Below are positions 9,431 through 18,429 of a stretch of DNA of 64,000 bases, in pieces. This stretch comes from Streptomyces sp. STR69 (GTDB lineage: Bacteria; Actinomycetota; Actinomycetes; Streptomycetales; Streptomycetaceae). The notes below the pieces were generated by a model. It worked only from the letters and a program-made list of their open reading frames with translations. It made no database searches and was not told the DNA's origin. Made by a program: the position numbers and the translations under genes. Where the stretch lies: NCBI RefSeq assembly GCF_024519455.1, contig NZ_JALJRY010000024.1:81428-145427 (forward strand), in the 5' to 3' direction. Within the stretch, counting starts at the first letter, position 1. Every line of letters starts with the position of its first letter.

Positions 9431-10609
9431 ATGCCATCGCGTGTGCCGCCGTATCCGCTGTTCGACGCGGACAACCACCTGTACGAGACCGAGGACGCGC
9501 TCACCCGGTACCTGCCCAAGCAGTACGCGAGCGCCATCCAGTACGTGCAGGTGAAGGGGCGTACGAAGATCGCCATCCGTGGTCAGATCAGCGACTACAT
9601 CCCCAACCCCACGTTCGAGGTCGTCGCCCGCCCCGGCGCCTGGGAGGACTACTTCCGCGAGGGCAACCCGGAGGGCAAGTCCCACCGGGAGCTGTTCGGC
9701 GAGCCGATGCGGTCGATACCCGCGTTCCGCGAACCCGGGCCGCGCCTGGCCCTCATGGACGACCTGGGCATCCAGCAGACCTTGATGTTCCCCACGCTCG
9801 CCAGCCTCGTCGAGGAGCGGATGCGGGACGATCCGGAGCTGATCCATGTCGTCGTCCACGCCCTCAACCAATGGCTGCACGAGACCTGGCAGTTCAACTA
9901 CAAGAACCGCATTTTCACCACCCCGGTGATCAGCCTGCCGATCCTGGACAAGGCGATCGCCGAACTGGAGTGGTGCCTGGAGCGCGGAGCACGGGCGATT
10001 CTCGTCCGGCCCGCACCCGTCCCCGGCTACGGCGGCTCGCGGTCGTTCGCGCTGCCGGAGTTCGACCCGTTCTGGAAGCGTGTCGAGGAGGCGGGCGTGC
10101 TGGTCGCCATGCACTCCTCCGACAGCGGCTACTCGCGCTACTCCAGCGACTGGGAGGGCAAGAGCCAGGAGATGACGCCCTTCCAGGCGCAGGTCTTCCG
10201 GATGATGTCCGAGTGGCGCCCGGTCACCGACGCGGTGGCGTCCTGGGTCTGCCATGGAGCCCTGTTCCGCTTCCCGGAGCTCAAGGTCTCGGTCATCGAG
10301 AACGGCTCTTCGTGGCTGCTCCCGCTGCTCGACCAGCTGGCCAGCACCTACAAGAAGCAGCCGAAGGGCTTCCTGGGCGACCCGGTCGAAGAGGTCAGGA
10401 ACCGCATCCACATCAGCCCGTTCTGGGAGGAGGACATGGCCGCCCTCTCCGAGGTCGTCGGCGTGGAGCGGGTCCTGTTCGGGTCCGACTACCCCCACCC
10501 CGAGGGACTGGCCGACCCGGTCTCCTACATCGACGCCATCCAGGGCATGAAGCAGGCCGACCAGGCCAAGATCATGGGCGGCAACCTCGCCCGCCTGATC
10601 GGCGTATGA
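9431..10609 (+). CDS. Amidohydrolase-2 family TIM-barrel hydrolase/decarboxylase
   Basis: A 392-aa member of the amidohydrolase_2 (ACMSD-like) family. Metal ligands are visible as DxH in LFDADNHLYE at the N-terminus, a His in VAMHSSDSG, the Glu in VIENGSSWLLP and the Asp in FGSDYPHPEG near the C-terminus. The family contains decarboxylases, hydratases and lactone or amide hydrolases acting on acids. Here the gene sits directly before a CoA ligase and a B12 mutase, so it may prepare a free acid for activation or remove a carboxyl group. A related enzyme is at 30180. The reaction cannot be assigned. Confidence 0.85.
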   Translation: MPSRVPPYPLFDADNHLYETEDALTRYLPKQYASAIQYVQVKGRTKIAIRGQISDYIPNPTFEVVARPGAWEDYFREGNPEGKSHRELFGEPMRSIPAFREPGPRLALMDDLGIQQTLMFPTLASLVEERMRDDPELIHVVVHALNQWLHETWQFNYKNRIFTTPVISLPILDKAIAELEWCLERGARAILVRPAPVPGYGGSRSFALPEFDPFWKRVEEAGVLVAMHSSDSGYSRYSSDWEGKSQEMTPFQAQVFRMMSEWRPVTDAVASWVCHGALFRFPELKVSVIENGSSWLLPLLDQLASTYKKQPKGFLGDPVEEVRNRIHISPFWEEDMAALSEVVGVERVLFGSDYPHPEGLADPVSYIDAIQGMKQADQAKIMGGNLARLIGV

Positions 10610-12033
10610 CCTGGGAGAGCATCCCGCAGATGGTACTGAGCGCGGCCGACCGCTTCGGTGACGCCGAAGCCGTGGTGGACGGCCCGCTCCGCCTCACGTT
10701 CACCGAGCTGGTCGAGCGGGTGCGTGTGGCTGCGGGAGCGTTCGCGTCGGCCGGAGTGGAGCAGGGCGACCGGGTCGCGATCTGGGCGCCCAACTCCGCC
10801 GAGTGGATCGTCGCCGCCTTCGGTCTGATGACCGCGGGCGGTGTGGTCGTGCCCGTCAACACCCGCTTCAAGGCGGACGAGGCGCACGACATCATCGTGC
10901 GCAGCGGTGCGAAGGCCGTTCTCGTCCAGGAGGGCTTCCTCGGCCTGGACTTCAAGGCACCGCCCGGTGTGCCGGTCATCGACCTCAAGTCCGGCTTCCT
11001 GGCGAGCGGTTCACCCTTCGAGCGGAAGGTGACCGGCGACCAGGTCAGCGACATCGTCTTCACCTCCGGCACCACCGGCCGGCCCAAGGGCGTGCTGATG
11101 ACCCACGCCCAGACGCTCCGCCTGTACGCGGAGTGGTGCGACCTGGCCGGGGTCAGGGAGGGCGACCGCTATCTGATCGTCAACCCGTTCTTCCACATCT
11201 TCGGCTTCAAGGCGGGCATGGTCGCGTCGCTCATCCGCGGCATGACCATCCTGCCCGTGCCCGTCTTCGACGTGGACCACGTCCTCGAACTGGTCGAGCG
11301 CGAGCGGGTGACGGTCCTGCCCGGCCCGCCCACGCTCTACCACTCCCTGCTCACCGACCGAGGCTCAAGGGACCTGTCCTCGCTGCGAGTTGCGGTGACA
11401 GGGGCCGCCGACATCCCCGTCGAACTGATCCGCCGGGTGATGACCGAACTGCCCTTCACCTCGATCATGACGGGCTACGGCCTGACCGAGGCGGGTACCG
11501 CCACCGCCACCCGCCCCGGCGACTCCTTCGAGGACGTCGCCACCACTGTCGGCACCCCGTGCGACGGCGTCGAGGTCCGGATCGCGGACGACGGCGAGGT
11601 ACTGGTCCGCGGCTACAGCGTGATGCGCGGCTACTTCAACGACCCCGAGGCGACCGCCGAAGCCATCGACGAGGACGGCTGGTTGCACACCGGGGACCTC
11701 GGCACGCTCGACGAGCGCGGCTATCTGAGAATCGTCGGCCGCAAGAAGGACATGTTCATCGTCGGCGGCTTCAACGCCTACCCGGCCGAGATCGAGGGCT
11801 TCCTGATGGAACACCCGGCGGTCGCCCAGGCCGCGGTGATCGGCGTCCCCGACGAACGGATGGGGCAGGTCGGAAAGGCCTTCGTCGTCCTGCGGGAACC
11901 GCTGACCGCCGACGAGTTGATCGAGTGGAGCCGGCTCCGGATGGCCGGGTTCAAGGTGCCCCGGTCCGTGGAGTTCCTGACGGAACTGCCGCTGAACGCC
12001 ACCGGAAAGGTGATGAAGGACCTCCTGCGATGA
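10606..12033 (+). CDS. FadD3-like acyl-CoA ligase
   Basis: A 475-aa AMP-forming ligase with FTSGTTGRPKG at about residue 152, PFFHIFGFKAG, GYGLTEAG, HTGDLG and the C-terminal Lys in NATGKVMKDLL. The sequence style, especially NPFFHIFGFKAG and VGGFNAYPAEIE, resembles FadD3-type ligases that activate propionate side chains of degraded ring systems, although the ring pathway itself is absent here. It overlaps the amidohydrolase stop and the mutase start by ATGA junctions, placing CoA activation directly ahead of the rearrangement step. A paralogue lies at 40710. Confidence 0.9.
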   Translation: MTWESIPQMVLSAADRFGDAEAVVDGPLRLTFTELVERVRVAAGAFASAGVEQGDRVAIWAPNSAEWIVAAFGLMTAGGVVVPVNTRFKADEAHDIIVRSGAKAVLVQEGFLGLDFKAPPGVPVIDLKSGFLASGSPFERKVTGDQVSDIVFTSGTTGRPKGVLMTHAQTLRLYAEWCDLAGVREGDRYLIVNPFFHIFGFKAGMVASLIRGMTILPVPVFDVDHVLELVERERVTVLPGPPTLYHSLLTDRGSRDLSSLRVAVTGAADIPVELIRRVMTELPFTSIMTGYGLTEAGTATATRPGDSFEDVATTVGTPCDGVEVRIADDGEVLVRGYSVMRGYFNDPEATAEAIDEDGWLHTGDLGTLDERGYLRIVGRKKDMFIVGGFNAYPAEIEGFLMEHPAVAQAAVIGVPDERMGQVGKAFVVLREPLTADELIEWSRLRMAGFKVPRSVEFLTELPLNATGKVMKDLLR

Positions 12034-13631
12034 CGCCTCCCACACCGCCCCAGGGCGACGACCCTGTCCGGACCGCGTCCGGCCTGCCCCTCAAACCGGT
12101 CTACGGTCCCGACGACGTCAAGGCCGATCCGCCCGCGCCGGGCAACTTCCCCTTCACGCGCGGCAATTACGCCACCGGCTACCGGGGGCGGCTGTGGACA
12201 CTGCGCCAGTACTCCGGCTTCGGCACCGCCGAATCGTCCAACCGCCGCTACCACTACCTCCTCCAACAGGGCGGCACCGGACTGTCGGTGGCGCTCGACC
12301 TGCCCACCCAGTGCGGCTACGACTCCGACGACCCCGAAGTCGGCGAGGAGGTCGGCCGGGTGGGCGTCGCCGTCGACACGCTCGCCGACGCCGAAGTCCT
12401 CTTCGAGGGCATCCCGTTGGACCGGATCAGCACCAGCTTCACCATCAACGGCACGGCGGCGATCCTGCTCGCCTTCTACGTCGCCGCCGCCGAACGGGCG
12501 GGCGTGCCTCGGGCGAAACTCACCGGAACGATCCAGAACGACATCCTCAAGGAGTACGCCTCCAGGGGCACTTGGATCTGGCCGGCCGAACCGTCCCTCC
12601 GACTCATCGCCGACACCATCGAGTTCTGCGCGACCGAGGTGCCGCGCTTCAACGCGATCTCCGTCGCCGGCTCGCACTTCCGCGACGCCGGCGCCAACGC
12701 CGTCCAGGAGATGGCGTTCACCCTCGCCGACGGGGTCACCTACTGCGACACGGTGCTCGCCCGGGGCCGTATGACGATCGATCAGTTCGCCCCGCAGGTC
12801 TCCTTCTTCTTCTACACGCACGGCGACTTCTTCGAGGAGATCGCCAAGTACCGTGCCGGACGCAGGCGTTGGGCGACCATCGTGCGCGAGCGGTACGGCG
12901 CGGACAGTGACAAGGCGGCCATGTTCCGCTTCGGCTGTGTCGCCGGAGGCGCCTCCCTCTATGCACCCCAGGCGCAGAACAACACCGTCCGGGTCGCCTA
13001 TGAGGCACTCGCCTCGGTGCTCGGCGGCGTCCAGTCGATGTTCACGGCCGCCTGGGACGAGCCGTTCGCCCTGCCCAGCGAGGAGTCGGCGACGCTCGCG
13101 CTGCGCACGCAGCAGATTCTCGCCCATGAGACGGGCGTTGCCAGAGTCGCGGACCCGCTCGGCGGCTCGTACTTCGTCGAGGCCCTCACCGATGCCACCG
13201 AAGCGCGCATCGTCGAGATCATGGAGGACCTGGAACGCTACGGCGGCATGGTCCGGGCCATCGAGGACGGCTATCTGCAGACCCTCATCGCCGACGAGGC
13301 CTACCAGTTGCACCGCGAGGTCGAGGCCGGTACCCGGCCGGTGGTCGGCGTCAACCGCTTCGTCTCCGACGAACCACCGCCCGACCTCGCCACGTACGAA
13401 CTCGACGCGGAGGGCCGTGACCGGCAGCTGAAACGGCTCGCCGACGTCAAGGCCACCCGCGACGCAACCCTCGTACGGCAACGCCTCGCCGAACTGGCCC
13501 GCGCCGCGGCAGGTACCGACAACCTCATGCCCATCCTGATCGACTGCGCCAACGCCTACTGCACGGTCGGCGAGATGGTGGCCGCGCTCAAGGCGGTCTG
13601 GGGCGAGTTCCAGCAGCCGGTGGTGTTCTGA
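12030..13631 (+). CDS. B12-dependent acyl-CoA mutase, large (substrate) subunit
   Basis: A 533-aa catalytic subunit of the methylmalonyl-CoA mutase family. It has no fused cobalamin domain, as in isobutyryl-CoA and 2-hydroxyisobutyryl-CoA mutases. RQYSGFGTAESSN and GTIQNDILKEY fix the alignment. Numbered against Propionibacterium methylmalonyl-CoA mutase (from memory), Tyr89 is Tyr61, Arg207 is Arg179 and His244 is His216. These suggest a substrate with a charged group. However Tyr243 is Ser215, the Arg of DQFAPR is Gln256, the HSQTSG segment reads GCVAGG (302-307), and LHTNS reads MFTAA (337-341). IYP is IWP (183-185). This is a clearly divergent pocket. Start and stop overlap its neighbours. 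Confidence 0.9.
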   Translation: MTPPTPPQGDDPVRTASGLPLKPVYGPDDVKADPPAPGNFPFTRGNYATGYRGRLWTLRQYSGFGTAESSNRRYHYLLQQGGTGLSVALDLPTQCGYDSDDPEVGEEVGRVGVAVDTLADAEVLFEGIPLDRISTSFTINGTAAILLAFYVAAAERAGVPRAKLTGTIQNDILKEYASRGTWIWPAEPSLRLIADTIEFCATEVPRFNAISVAGSHFRDAGANAVQEMAFTLADGVTYCDTVLARGRMTIDQFAPQVSFFFYTHGDFFEEIAKYRAGRRRWATIVRERYGADSDKAAMFRFGCVAGGASLYAPQAQNNTVRVAYEALASVLGGVQSMFTAAWDEPFALPSEESATLALRTQQILAHETGVARVADPLGGSYFVEALTDATEARIVEIMEDLERYGGMVRAIEDGYLQTLIADEAYQLHREVEAGTRPVVGVNRFVSDEPPPDLATYELDAEGRDRQLKRLADVKATRDATLVRQRLAELARAAAGTDNLMPILIDCANAYCTVGEMVAALKAVWGEFQQPVVF

Positions 13632-14029
13632 TGAACTCCCGTGTACTGGTCGCCAAACCGGGTCTCGACGGGCACGACCGCGGAGCCAAGATCGTCGCGC
13701 GGACACTGCGCGACGCGGGCTTCGAGGTGATCTTCACCGGGATCCGGCAGCGCGTCGACGACATCGTGGCCGTCGCCGTCCAGGAGGACGTGGCCGTCGT
13801 CGGCCTCAGCATTCTCTCCGGCGCACATCTCGCTCTCACCACCCGCGTGATCGAGGCGCTGCGCGCCACGGGTGCCGAGGACATCGCCGTCGTGGTGGGC
13901 GGCACCATCCCACCGGTCGACGTACCGAAACTCCTCACGGCCGGAGCCGCCGCGGTCTTCCCCACGGGCACACCGCTCGACGCCCTCGTCACCAGGATGC
14001 GCGCCCTGACATCCGTCACCTCGCCATGA
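13631..14029 (+). CDS. B12-dependent acyl-CoA mutase, small (cobalamin) subunit
   Basis: A 132-aa cobalamin-binding subunit. It holds the base-off/His-on motif DGHDRG with lower axial ligand His15, the LSILSGAH loop and the VVGGTIP motif that surround the nucleotide tail. Length matches stand-alone B12 subunits of isobutyryl-CoA-type mutases. Its ATG shares one base with the stop of the large subunit (TGATG), which enforces equal synthesis. No MeaB/IcmF-type G-protein chaperone gene is in the window, so reactivation must rely on one elsewhere. Confidence 0.92.
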   Translation: MNSRVLVAKPGLDGHDRGAKIVARTLRDAGFEVIFTGIRQRVDDIVAVAVQEDVAVVGLSILSGAHLALTTRVIEALRATGAEDIAVVVGGTIPPVDVPKLLTAGAAAVFPTGTPLDALVTRMRALTSVTSP

Positions 14030-14060
14030 CCCGGCAGCAACCCGAAAACCTGGAGGCAGC

Positions 14061-15017
14061 GTGCGCATCGGAGTGATGATCGGGCCCGAGCGCGGGGACT
14101 CGGTCCGCAAGGTCACGCGCATGATCGACGACGTGACATGGGCCGAGAAGGCCGGCTTCGACACCGTGTGGGTGCCGCAGATCCCGACCGACTTCGACGC
14201 CCTCACCGCGATCGCGCTCATGGGCGCGCGGACCGAGCGGATCGAACTGGGCACCGCTGTCGTGCCGTTGCAGGCCCAGCACCCCATCGCCCTTGCCCGG
14301 CAAGCCATTTCGGCCCAGGCCGCCACCGGCGGACGTCTCGCGCTGGGCCTCGGCCCGTCCCACCACTGGATCATCCGGGACATGCTCGGGCTGCCCTACG
14401 AGAAACCTGCCGCGCTCACCCGCGACCATCTGGACGTCCTGGACGCCGCGTTCGCCGGAACGGGCGCTGTCGATGTCGAGAACGACACTTTCACCGTCCA
14501 CAACCCACTCACCCTCACCCCCGTCTCCCGGCTCCCGGTCCTGATCGCGGCCCTCGGCCCGGTCATGCTGCGCCTCGCCGGGGAACGGGCCGACGGAACC
14601 GTGCTGTGGATGGCCGACGAACGCGCGGTCGCCGAACATGTCGTGCCCCGCATCACCAAGGCCGCCGAGAGCGCCGGACGCCCGGCACCCCGGATCGTCG
14701 CGGGCATCCCGGTCTGCCTGTGCGCACCCGACCGCGTCGACGAGGCACGCGAGCGCGCCAACCGCATCCTCGGCGAGGCCGAGATCTCGCCCAACTACCA
14801 ACGCCTGCTGGACTACGGCGACGCCCGCGACGTCGGCGACCTGTGCGCGGCCGGTGACGAGAACGCGATTGCCGCCCGCTTCAAACGGTTCGCGGACGCT
14901 GGGGTGACCGACCTGTCCGTACGGCTGTTGCCCATCGGCGACAACCGCGACGAGCTGGTCGCCTCCAAGTACCGCACCCGCGACATGCTCGCCACCCTCG
15001 CCGCGGACCTGCGATGA
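14061..15017 (+). CDS. LLM-class F420-dependent oxidoreductase
   Basis: A 318-aa luciferase-like TIM-barrel protein. Evidence: VWVPQIPTDFDALTAIALMGARTERIELGTAVVPLQAQHPIALARQA, the standard LLM core, followed by LALGLGPSHH. In actinomycetes this branch generally uses coenzyme F420 to oxidise alcohols or to reduce C=C or ketones. Here it follows the mutase genes (31-bp gap, GTG start with TGGAGG site) and overlaps the CoA transferase gene, so it probably acts on a product of the rearranged acyl chain. That role is inference. Confidence 0.85.
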   Translation: MRIGVMIGPERGDSVRKVTRMIDDVTWAEKAGFDTVWVPQIPTDFDALTAIALMGARTERIELGTAVVPLQAQHPIALARQAISAQAATGGRLALGLGPSHHWIIRDMLGLPYEKPAALTRDHLDVLDAAFAGTGAVDVENDTFTVHNPLTLTPVSRLPVLIAALGPVMLRLAGERADGTVLWMADERAVAEHVVPRITKAAESAGRPAPRIVAGIPVCLCAPDRVDEARERANRILGEAEISPNYQRLLDYGDARDVGDLCAAGDENAIAARFKRFADAGVTDLSVRLLPIGDNRDELVASKYRTRDMLATLAADLR

Positions 15018-16072
15018 CCGCCGGACCGCTGGACGGCATCCGCGTCCTGGAGGTCGGCCACATGCTGGCCGGCCCCTACGCCACGATGATGCTCGCCGAC
15101 CTCGGCGCCGAGGTCACCAAGATCGAGCCGCCCGGCGGGGACATCTCGCGCCAGGTGAGCGACGCCTACTTCGCCAGCCTCAACCGCGGCAAACGCAGCG
15201 TCCGCCTCGACCTCACGACCGCCGACGGACAGACCGGACTCGGTGAACTCGTCGCAGACGCCCATGCGTTGCTCGTCAACCTCAAGCCGTCGGCGATCCA
15301 CCGGCTGGGGCTGACGTACGACACGCTGCGGAAGTGGAACGAGCGGATCGTGTGCGTCGCGCTCACCGGATACGGACTGGCTGCGGGCGACGAACCCGCC
15401 TTCGACTACGTGGTCCAGGCGGCCACCGGCGTCGCCGCCCTCACCGGCGACCCGGACGGTCCGCCGACCCTGCCCGGATACTCCTCCGCCGACAACTCCT
15501 CAGGTCTGACAGCCGCGTTGGGACTCCTCGCCCACATCGTCTCCGGTCGCGGCGGCCAAGTAGAGGTATCGCTACGGGACGTGATGCTGTCCCAGCTCAA
15601 CTACCGTGCCTCGGCTTACCTCAACGAAGGCGTCGAGCCCCGCCGACTGCCGCTCGGCGCGCACTCCTTCTACGTACCGGCCCAGCTCTTCCCCACGTCC
15701 GAGGGCTACTTGGCGCTCTTCATCACCCACGACGGATTCTGGAAGTCCTTCGCCACCGAGGCCGGCCTCAAGGGATTCCCCACCATGGCCGAACGAGCGG
15801 AGCGCCGGGAGGAAGTACTCGCCGCCGTCACGGACGCCCTGGCCGGCGACACCGCCGCGTCCTGGGAGGCACGGCTGCGTCCCCTCGGGGTGCCGGCCGC
15901 CGCCGTACGGACACTGCCGCAGGCGCTGGCGGCCACCCCGGAGGCCGTGGTGACGGCCGGGGACTTCCTACTGGTCCGCAGCCCCGTCAGGGTGGCCGGA
16001 TACGAGCCCGACTACGGGCCGCCGCCCCGCCTCGGGGAGCATGACGCTTCCGGAGCGGTGGTGGAGTCGTGA
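15014..16072 (+). CDS. Class III (CaiB/BaiF) CoA transferase
   Basis: A 352-aa family III CoA transferase. The N-terminal RVLEVGHMLAGPYATMMLADLGAEVTKIEPP and DYVVQAATGVAALTGDPDG are classic. The catalytic Asp that forms the anhydride with substrate is in YSSADNSSGL (about residue 160). It would move CoA from one acid to another, recycling the thioester in the pathway or activating an incoming acid. Both ends overlap neighbours (ATGA and GTGA). A second complete copy is at 39509 and an atypical one at 33311. Confidence 0.9.
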   Translation: MTAGPLDGIRVLEVGHMLAGPYATMMLADLGAEVTKIEPPGGDISRQVSDAYFASLNRGKRSVRLDLTTADGQTGLGELVADAHALLVNLKPSAIHRLGLTYDTLRKWNERIVCVALTGYGLAAGDEPAFDYVVQAATGVAALTGDPDGPPTLPGYSSADNSSGLTAALGLLAHIVSGRGGQVEVSLRDVMLSQLNYRASAYLNEGVEPRRLPLGAHSFYVPAQLFPTSEGYLALFITHDGFWKSFATEAGLKGFPTMAERAERREEVLAAVTDALAGDTAASWEARLRPLGVPAAAVRTLPQALAATPEAVVTAGDFLLVRSPVRVAGYEPDYGPPPRLGEHDASGAVVES

Positions 16073-16524
16073 GGGCCGAGGACCAGTTCCATCTCGGGCT
16101 TGTCGTCGAGGACTTCGAAGCGACCCTGGCCGAGCTCTCGGGCGCGTTCGGGTACGAGTGGTGCGCCGAGATCGGGGGAGCGGTTCCGCTGACCCTGCCG
16201 ACCGGAAACGCCGTTCTCGACATCAGCTGCGCCTACTCCCGGACACTCCCTCGCCTGGAGATCATCCGCCGGATACCGGGCACCCTGTGGGAACCGGCGG
16301 CCGGCGGGGGAGTGCACCACGTCGGCTACTGGTCCGACGACGTCGCCGCCGACGCCGCCGAACTCACCCGGCAGGGCTTCGTGACCGAGGCACGCCGGGC
16401 CGGCTCCGGGGGCGCGCCCTTCGCCTTCCTGCGCGGTCCGAGCGGTCTGCTCGTGGAACTCGTGGACCGGGTGGCGCGGCCGGGACTGGAGAAGTACTGG
16501 AGCCACACAGGAGGGACCGCATGA
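16069..16524 (+). CDS. VOC-family protein, methylmalonyl-CoA epimerase-like
   Basis: A 151-aa vicinal-oxygen-chelate protein. Putative metal ligands are His8 (DQFHLGLVV), a Glu in PRLEIIR, a His in GVHHVGYWSDD and a Glu in GLLVELVD, in the spacing of glyoxalase/epimerase folds. In B12-mutase pathways a VOC epimerase interconverts the two stereoisomers at the 2-methyl carbon, so its position four genes after the mutase supports an epimerase role. It could instead be a lyase or dioxygenase-like VOC protein. GTGA and ATGA junctions join it to its neighbours. Confidence 0.75.
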   Translation: MRAEDQFHLGLVVEDFEATLAELSGAFGYEWCAEIGGAVPLTLPTGNAVLDISCAYSRTLPRLEIIRRIPGTLWEPAAGGGVHHVGYWSDDVAADAAELTRQGFVTEARRAGSGGAPFAFLRGPSGLLVELVDRVARPGLEKYWSHTGGTA

Positions 16525-17339
16525 CGACCGTGGGCATCGCGACCGGGGCCGGGCGCGGCATGGGACTGGCCTGTGCGCGGCGCCTCACCGACCTGGTGGA
16601 CGCACTGCTGCTGGTGGACCGGGACGAGTCGGCCGTCACCGCCGCGGCGAAGGAACTGTCCGCCGCGGACGGGGAGGTGCGGATCGAACCCTTCGTCCTC
16701 GACATCACCGACCCCGCCGGACTCGGCCAACTCGCTTCCCGTACTGCTGAATTGGGCACACTCCGGGCCGTCTCCCACGCCGCCGGGATCTCGCCCACGA
16801 TGGCCGACTGGCGGCGCATCTTCGAGGTCGACCTCGTCGGCACCGCCCGGCTCGCGGAGGCCCTCCGCCCGCTCGCCACCGAGGGAACGGCACTGGTGTG
16901 CTTCGCCTCGATGGCCCCGCTGCTCGGCAACCTGGAGGCCGATGCCGCCGTAGCGGCGATCCTCGACGACCCGCTCCAGGACGACTTCCTCGACCGGCTC
17001 CGGGACGCCCTCGGGCCCGCCGTCGAGAACACCGGGCTCGCCTACGCGTGGGCCAAGCACGGAGTGCACCGGTTCGTACGACGGGAGGCGGTACGGCTGG
17101 GGCCGTACGGTGCCCGCGCGTGTTCCGTCTCACCGGGTGTCATCGACACCCCTCAGGGGCGGCAGGAGGCAGAGGCCCAGCCCGCGATGGCCGCGCTCGT
17201 CGAACGGACGCCGCTCGGCCGGACGGGGCGAGCCGAGGACGTCGCGGCGGCGGTGGCGTTCCTGCTGTCAGACGAGGCCGCCTTCATTTCCGGGATCGAC
17301 GTTCTCGTCGACGGTGGGGTGTGTGCGGCGGTCCGGTAA
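16521..17339 (+). CDS. Short-chain dehydrogenase/reductase
   Basis: A 272-aa SDR. The cofactor motif is ATGAGRGMG (residues 8-16), followed by DRDE at the end of beta-2, which favours NAD(H). The active site is YAWAKHG with the Ser in CFASMAP. A loop of roughly 35 residues between the Ser and Tyr (ending AVENTGLAYAWAK) is characteristic of 3-alpha-hydroxysteroid dehydrogenase-like SDRs. It would interconvert an alcohol and a ketone. It is the last gene of the plus operon from 7857. It faces a small membrane protein gene 12 bp away. Confidence 0.88.
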   Translation: MTTVGIATGAGRGMGLACARRLTDLVDALLLVDRDESAVTAAAKELSAADGEVRIEPFVLDITDPAGLGQLASRTAELGTLRAVSHAAGISPTMADWRRIFEVDLVGTARLAEALRPLATEGTALVCFASMAPLLGNLEADAAVAAILDDPLQDDFLDRLRDALGPAVENTGLAYAWAKHGVHRFVRREAVRLGPYGARACSVSPGVIDTPQGRQEAEAQPAMAALVERTPLGRTGRAEDVAAAVAFLLSDEAAFISGIDVLVDGGVCAAVR

Positions 17340-17351
17340 CGCCCTACCACG

Positions 17352-17534
17352 TCAGCGCCGACGCCCGCTGCGGCGCGCGGACCAGCCAGTCCCCAGGCCG
17401 GCCGAGTGCGCGGCGAGGAAGGCCAGTCCGAGGAGCATGAGGCTCGTCGGGGTGAAGACCAGCTGGGTCGATGTCTCGGTGACACGGATGAGGAAGGCGA
17501 TGACGAAGAACGCGGCAGCCACGAAGGCAAGCAT
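17352..17534 (-). CDS. Small two-helix membrane protein
   Basis: A 60-aa protein, chosen from the ATG at 17534 because an AGGGG ribosome site precedes it and the upstream in-frame residues are Arg-rich shadow. It has two hydrophobic stretches (MLAFVAAAFFVIAFLI and SLMLLGLAFLAAHSAG) and a basic C-terminus (SARRSGRRR). No family function is recognised. Similar tiny membrane proteins are common in streptomycetes. It has no obvious link to the catabolic genes. Confidence 0.6.
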   Translation of the reverse strand: MLAFVAAAFFVIAFLIRVTETSTQLVFTPTSLMLLGLAFLAAHSAGLGTGWSARRSGRRR

Positions 17535-17554
17535 TTGAAAACCCCTACGAATGG

Positions 17555-17589
17555 ACGACGAGCCACCGGTGACCCCGGCGGCTCGTCGT
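17555..17589 (-). terminator. Hairpin downstream of SDR operon
   Basis: ACGACGAGCC (17555-17564) pairs perfectly with GGCTCGTCGT (17580-17589) around a 15-base loop. It lies between the end of the minus-strand SDR at 17659 and the small membrane protein start at 17534. This suits a terminator for the SDR unit, without a clear U-tract. It could also act in the leader of the small gene. Confidence 0.45.
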
Positions 17590-17658
17590 TCCGTGTGCCC
17601 CCGATGGCGCCGATCAGTCGTGCCCGCCGCGTCTCGCGCGTTCCGGCCCAACTGCCGT

Positions 17659-18429
17659 TCAGGCAAGGGATTCCGAGCGCTGGACGCTACCCGTGAGGCC
17701 CGTGGCGTCCTGACCCGCGAGGAGAACCGCGGCCCTCGCCATCGCCTCCGGCGGCTCCACCATCTCCGGCGGGATCTCCCGGCCTCCACCGCCGGCCTGC
17801 CATCCCTCCGTCAGCACCACCCGTGACGGGGCAAGGCAGTTGACAGCGATGTTGTCCTGCCGCAGGTCGGCGGCGAGCCCCAGATAGAGTCGCTCGACCG
17901 CCGCCTTGGACACCCAGTACGCGTTGGCGCCCCGGTCCGTCATGCCCACTCCGCCGGTCGTCACGGCCACCAACGACCCACCGCCACGCGCGCGTACGTG
18001 GGGAATCACCGCCCGGGTCACCAGGAACACCCCGGTCAGGTTGACGTCCAGACACAGCTGCCAACGCTTGAGCGGTGTCGACTCGACCGGGCCGAGCCAC
18101 AGCACCCCGGCGTTGGCGATGAGAATGTCGATTCCGCCGAACTCCGCGACCGTGGCGGCGACGGCCGTGTCGACCGACGCCTCGTCACTCACATCGCAGG
18201 GCACCGGCAACGCACGCCCGCCCGTCGCCACGATCCGGTCCGCGACCGAGTGGATCGTCCCGGGCAGCCGGCCCTCCCGCTCGGAGCGCGCGGCGACCGC
18301 GACCGAGGCGCCCGCCTCGGCGAGCGCCAGCGCGACCGTACGGCCGATGCCACGGCTGGCGCCCGCGACGAACGCGACCTTGCCCTTCAACGAGCCGCTC
18401 ACACCGGTAAGTTCACCCACGCCGGTCAC
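17659..18429 (-). CDS. Short-chain dehydrogenase/reductase
   Basis: A 256-aa classical SDR: cofactor motif AGASRGIG (about residues 22-30), NAG in ILIANAGV, Ser region VAVTTGGVG, and catalytic YWVSK. The Ser position is occupied by Thr/Gly, which is slightly unusual. The C-terminus is short on the typical substrate-lid ending (LTGSVQRSESLA rather than VDGG). Likely a 3-hydroxyacyl-CoA or alcohol dehydrogenase. It follows the SDR at 18426 with an ATGA overlap, so the two are one operon transcribed leftwards from the operator at 19227. Confidence 0.85.
   Translation of the reverse strand: MTGVGELTGVSGSLKGKVAFVAGASRGIGRTVALALAEAGASVAVAARSEREGRLPGTIHSVADRIVATGGRALPVPCDVSDEASVDTAVAATVAEFGGIDILIANAGVLWLGPVESTPLKRWQLCLDVNLTGVFLVTRAVIPHVRARGGGSLVAVTTGGVGMTDRGANAYWVSKAAVERLYLGLAADLRQDNIAVNCLAPSRVVLTEGWQAGGGGREIPPEMVEPPEAMARAAVLLAGQDATGLTGSVQRSESLA

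Noticed and set aside
11729..11734. GAGAAT and ATTCTC half-sites inside coding regions (also near 10005, 13117, 18122)
   Set aside because: Only one half-site is present in each case, without the matching arm at 3-bp spacing.
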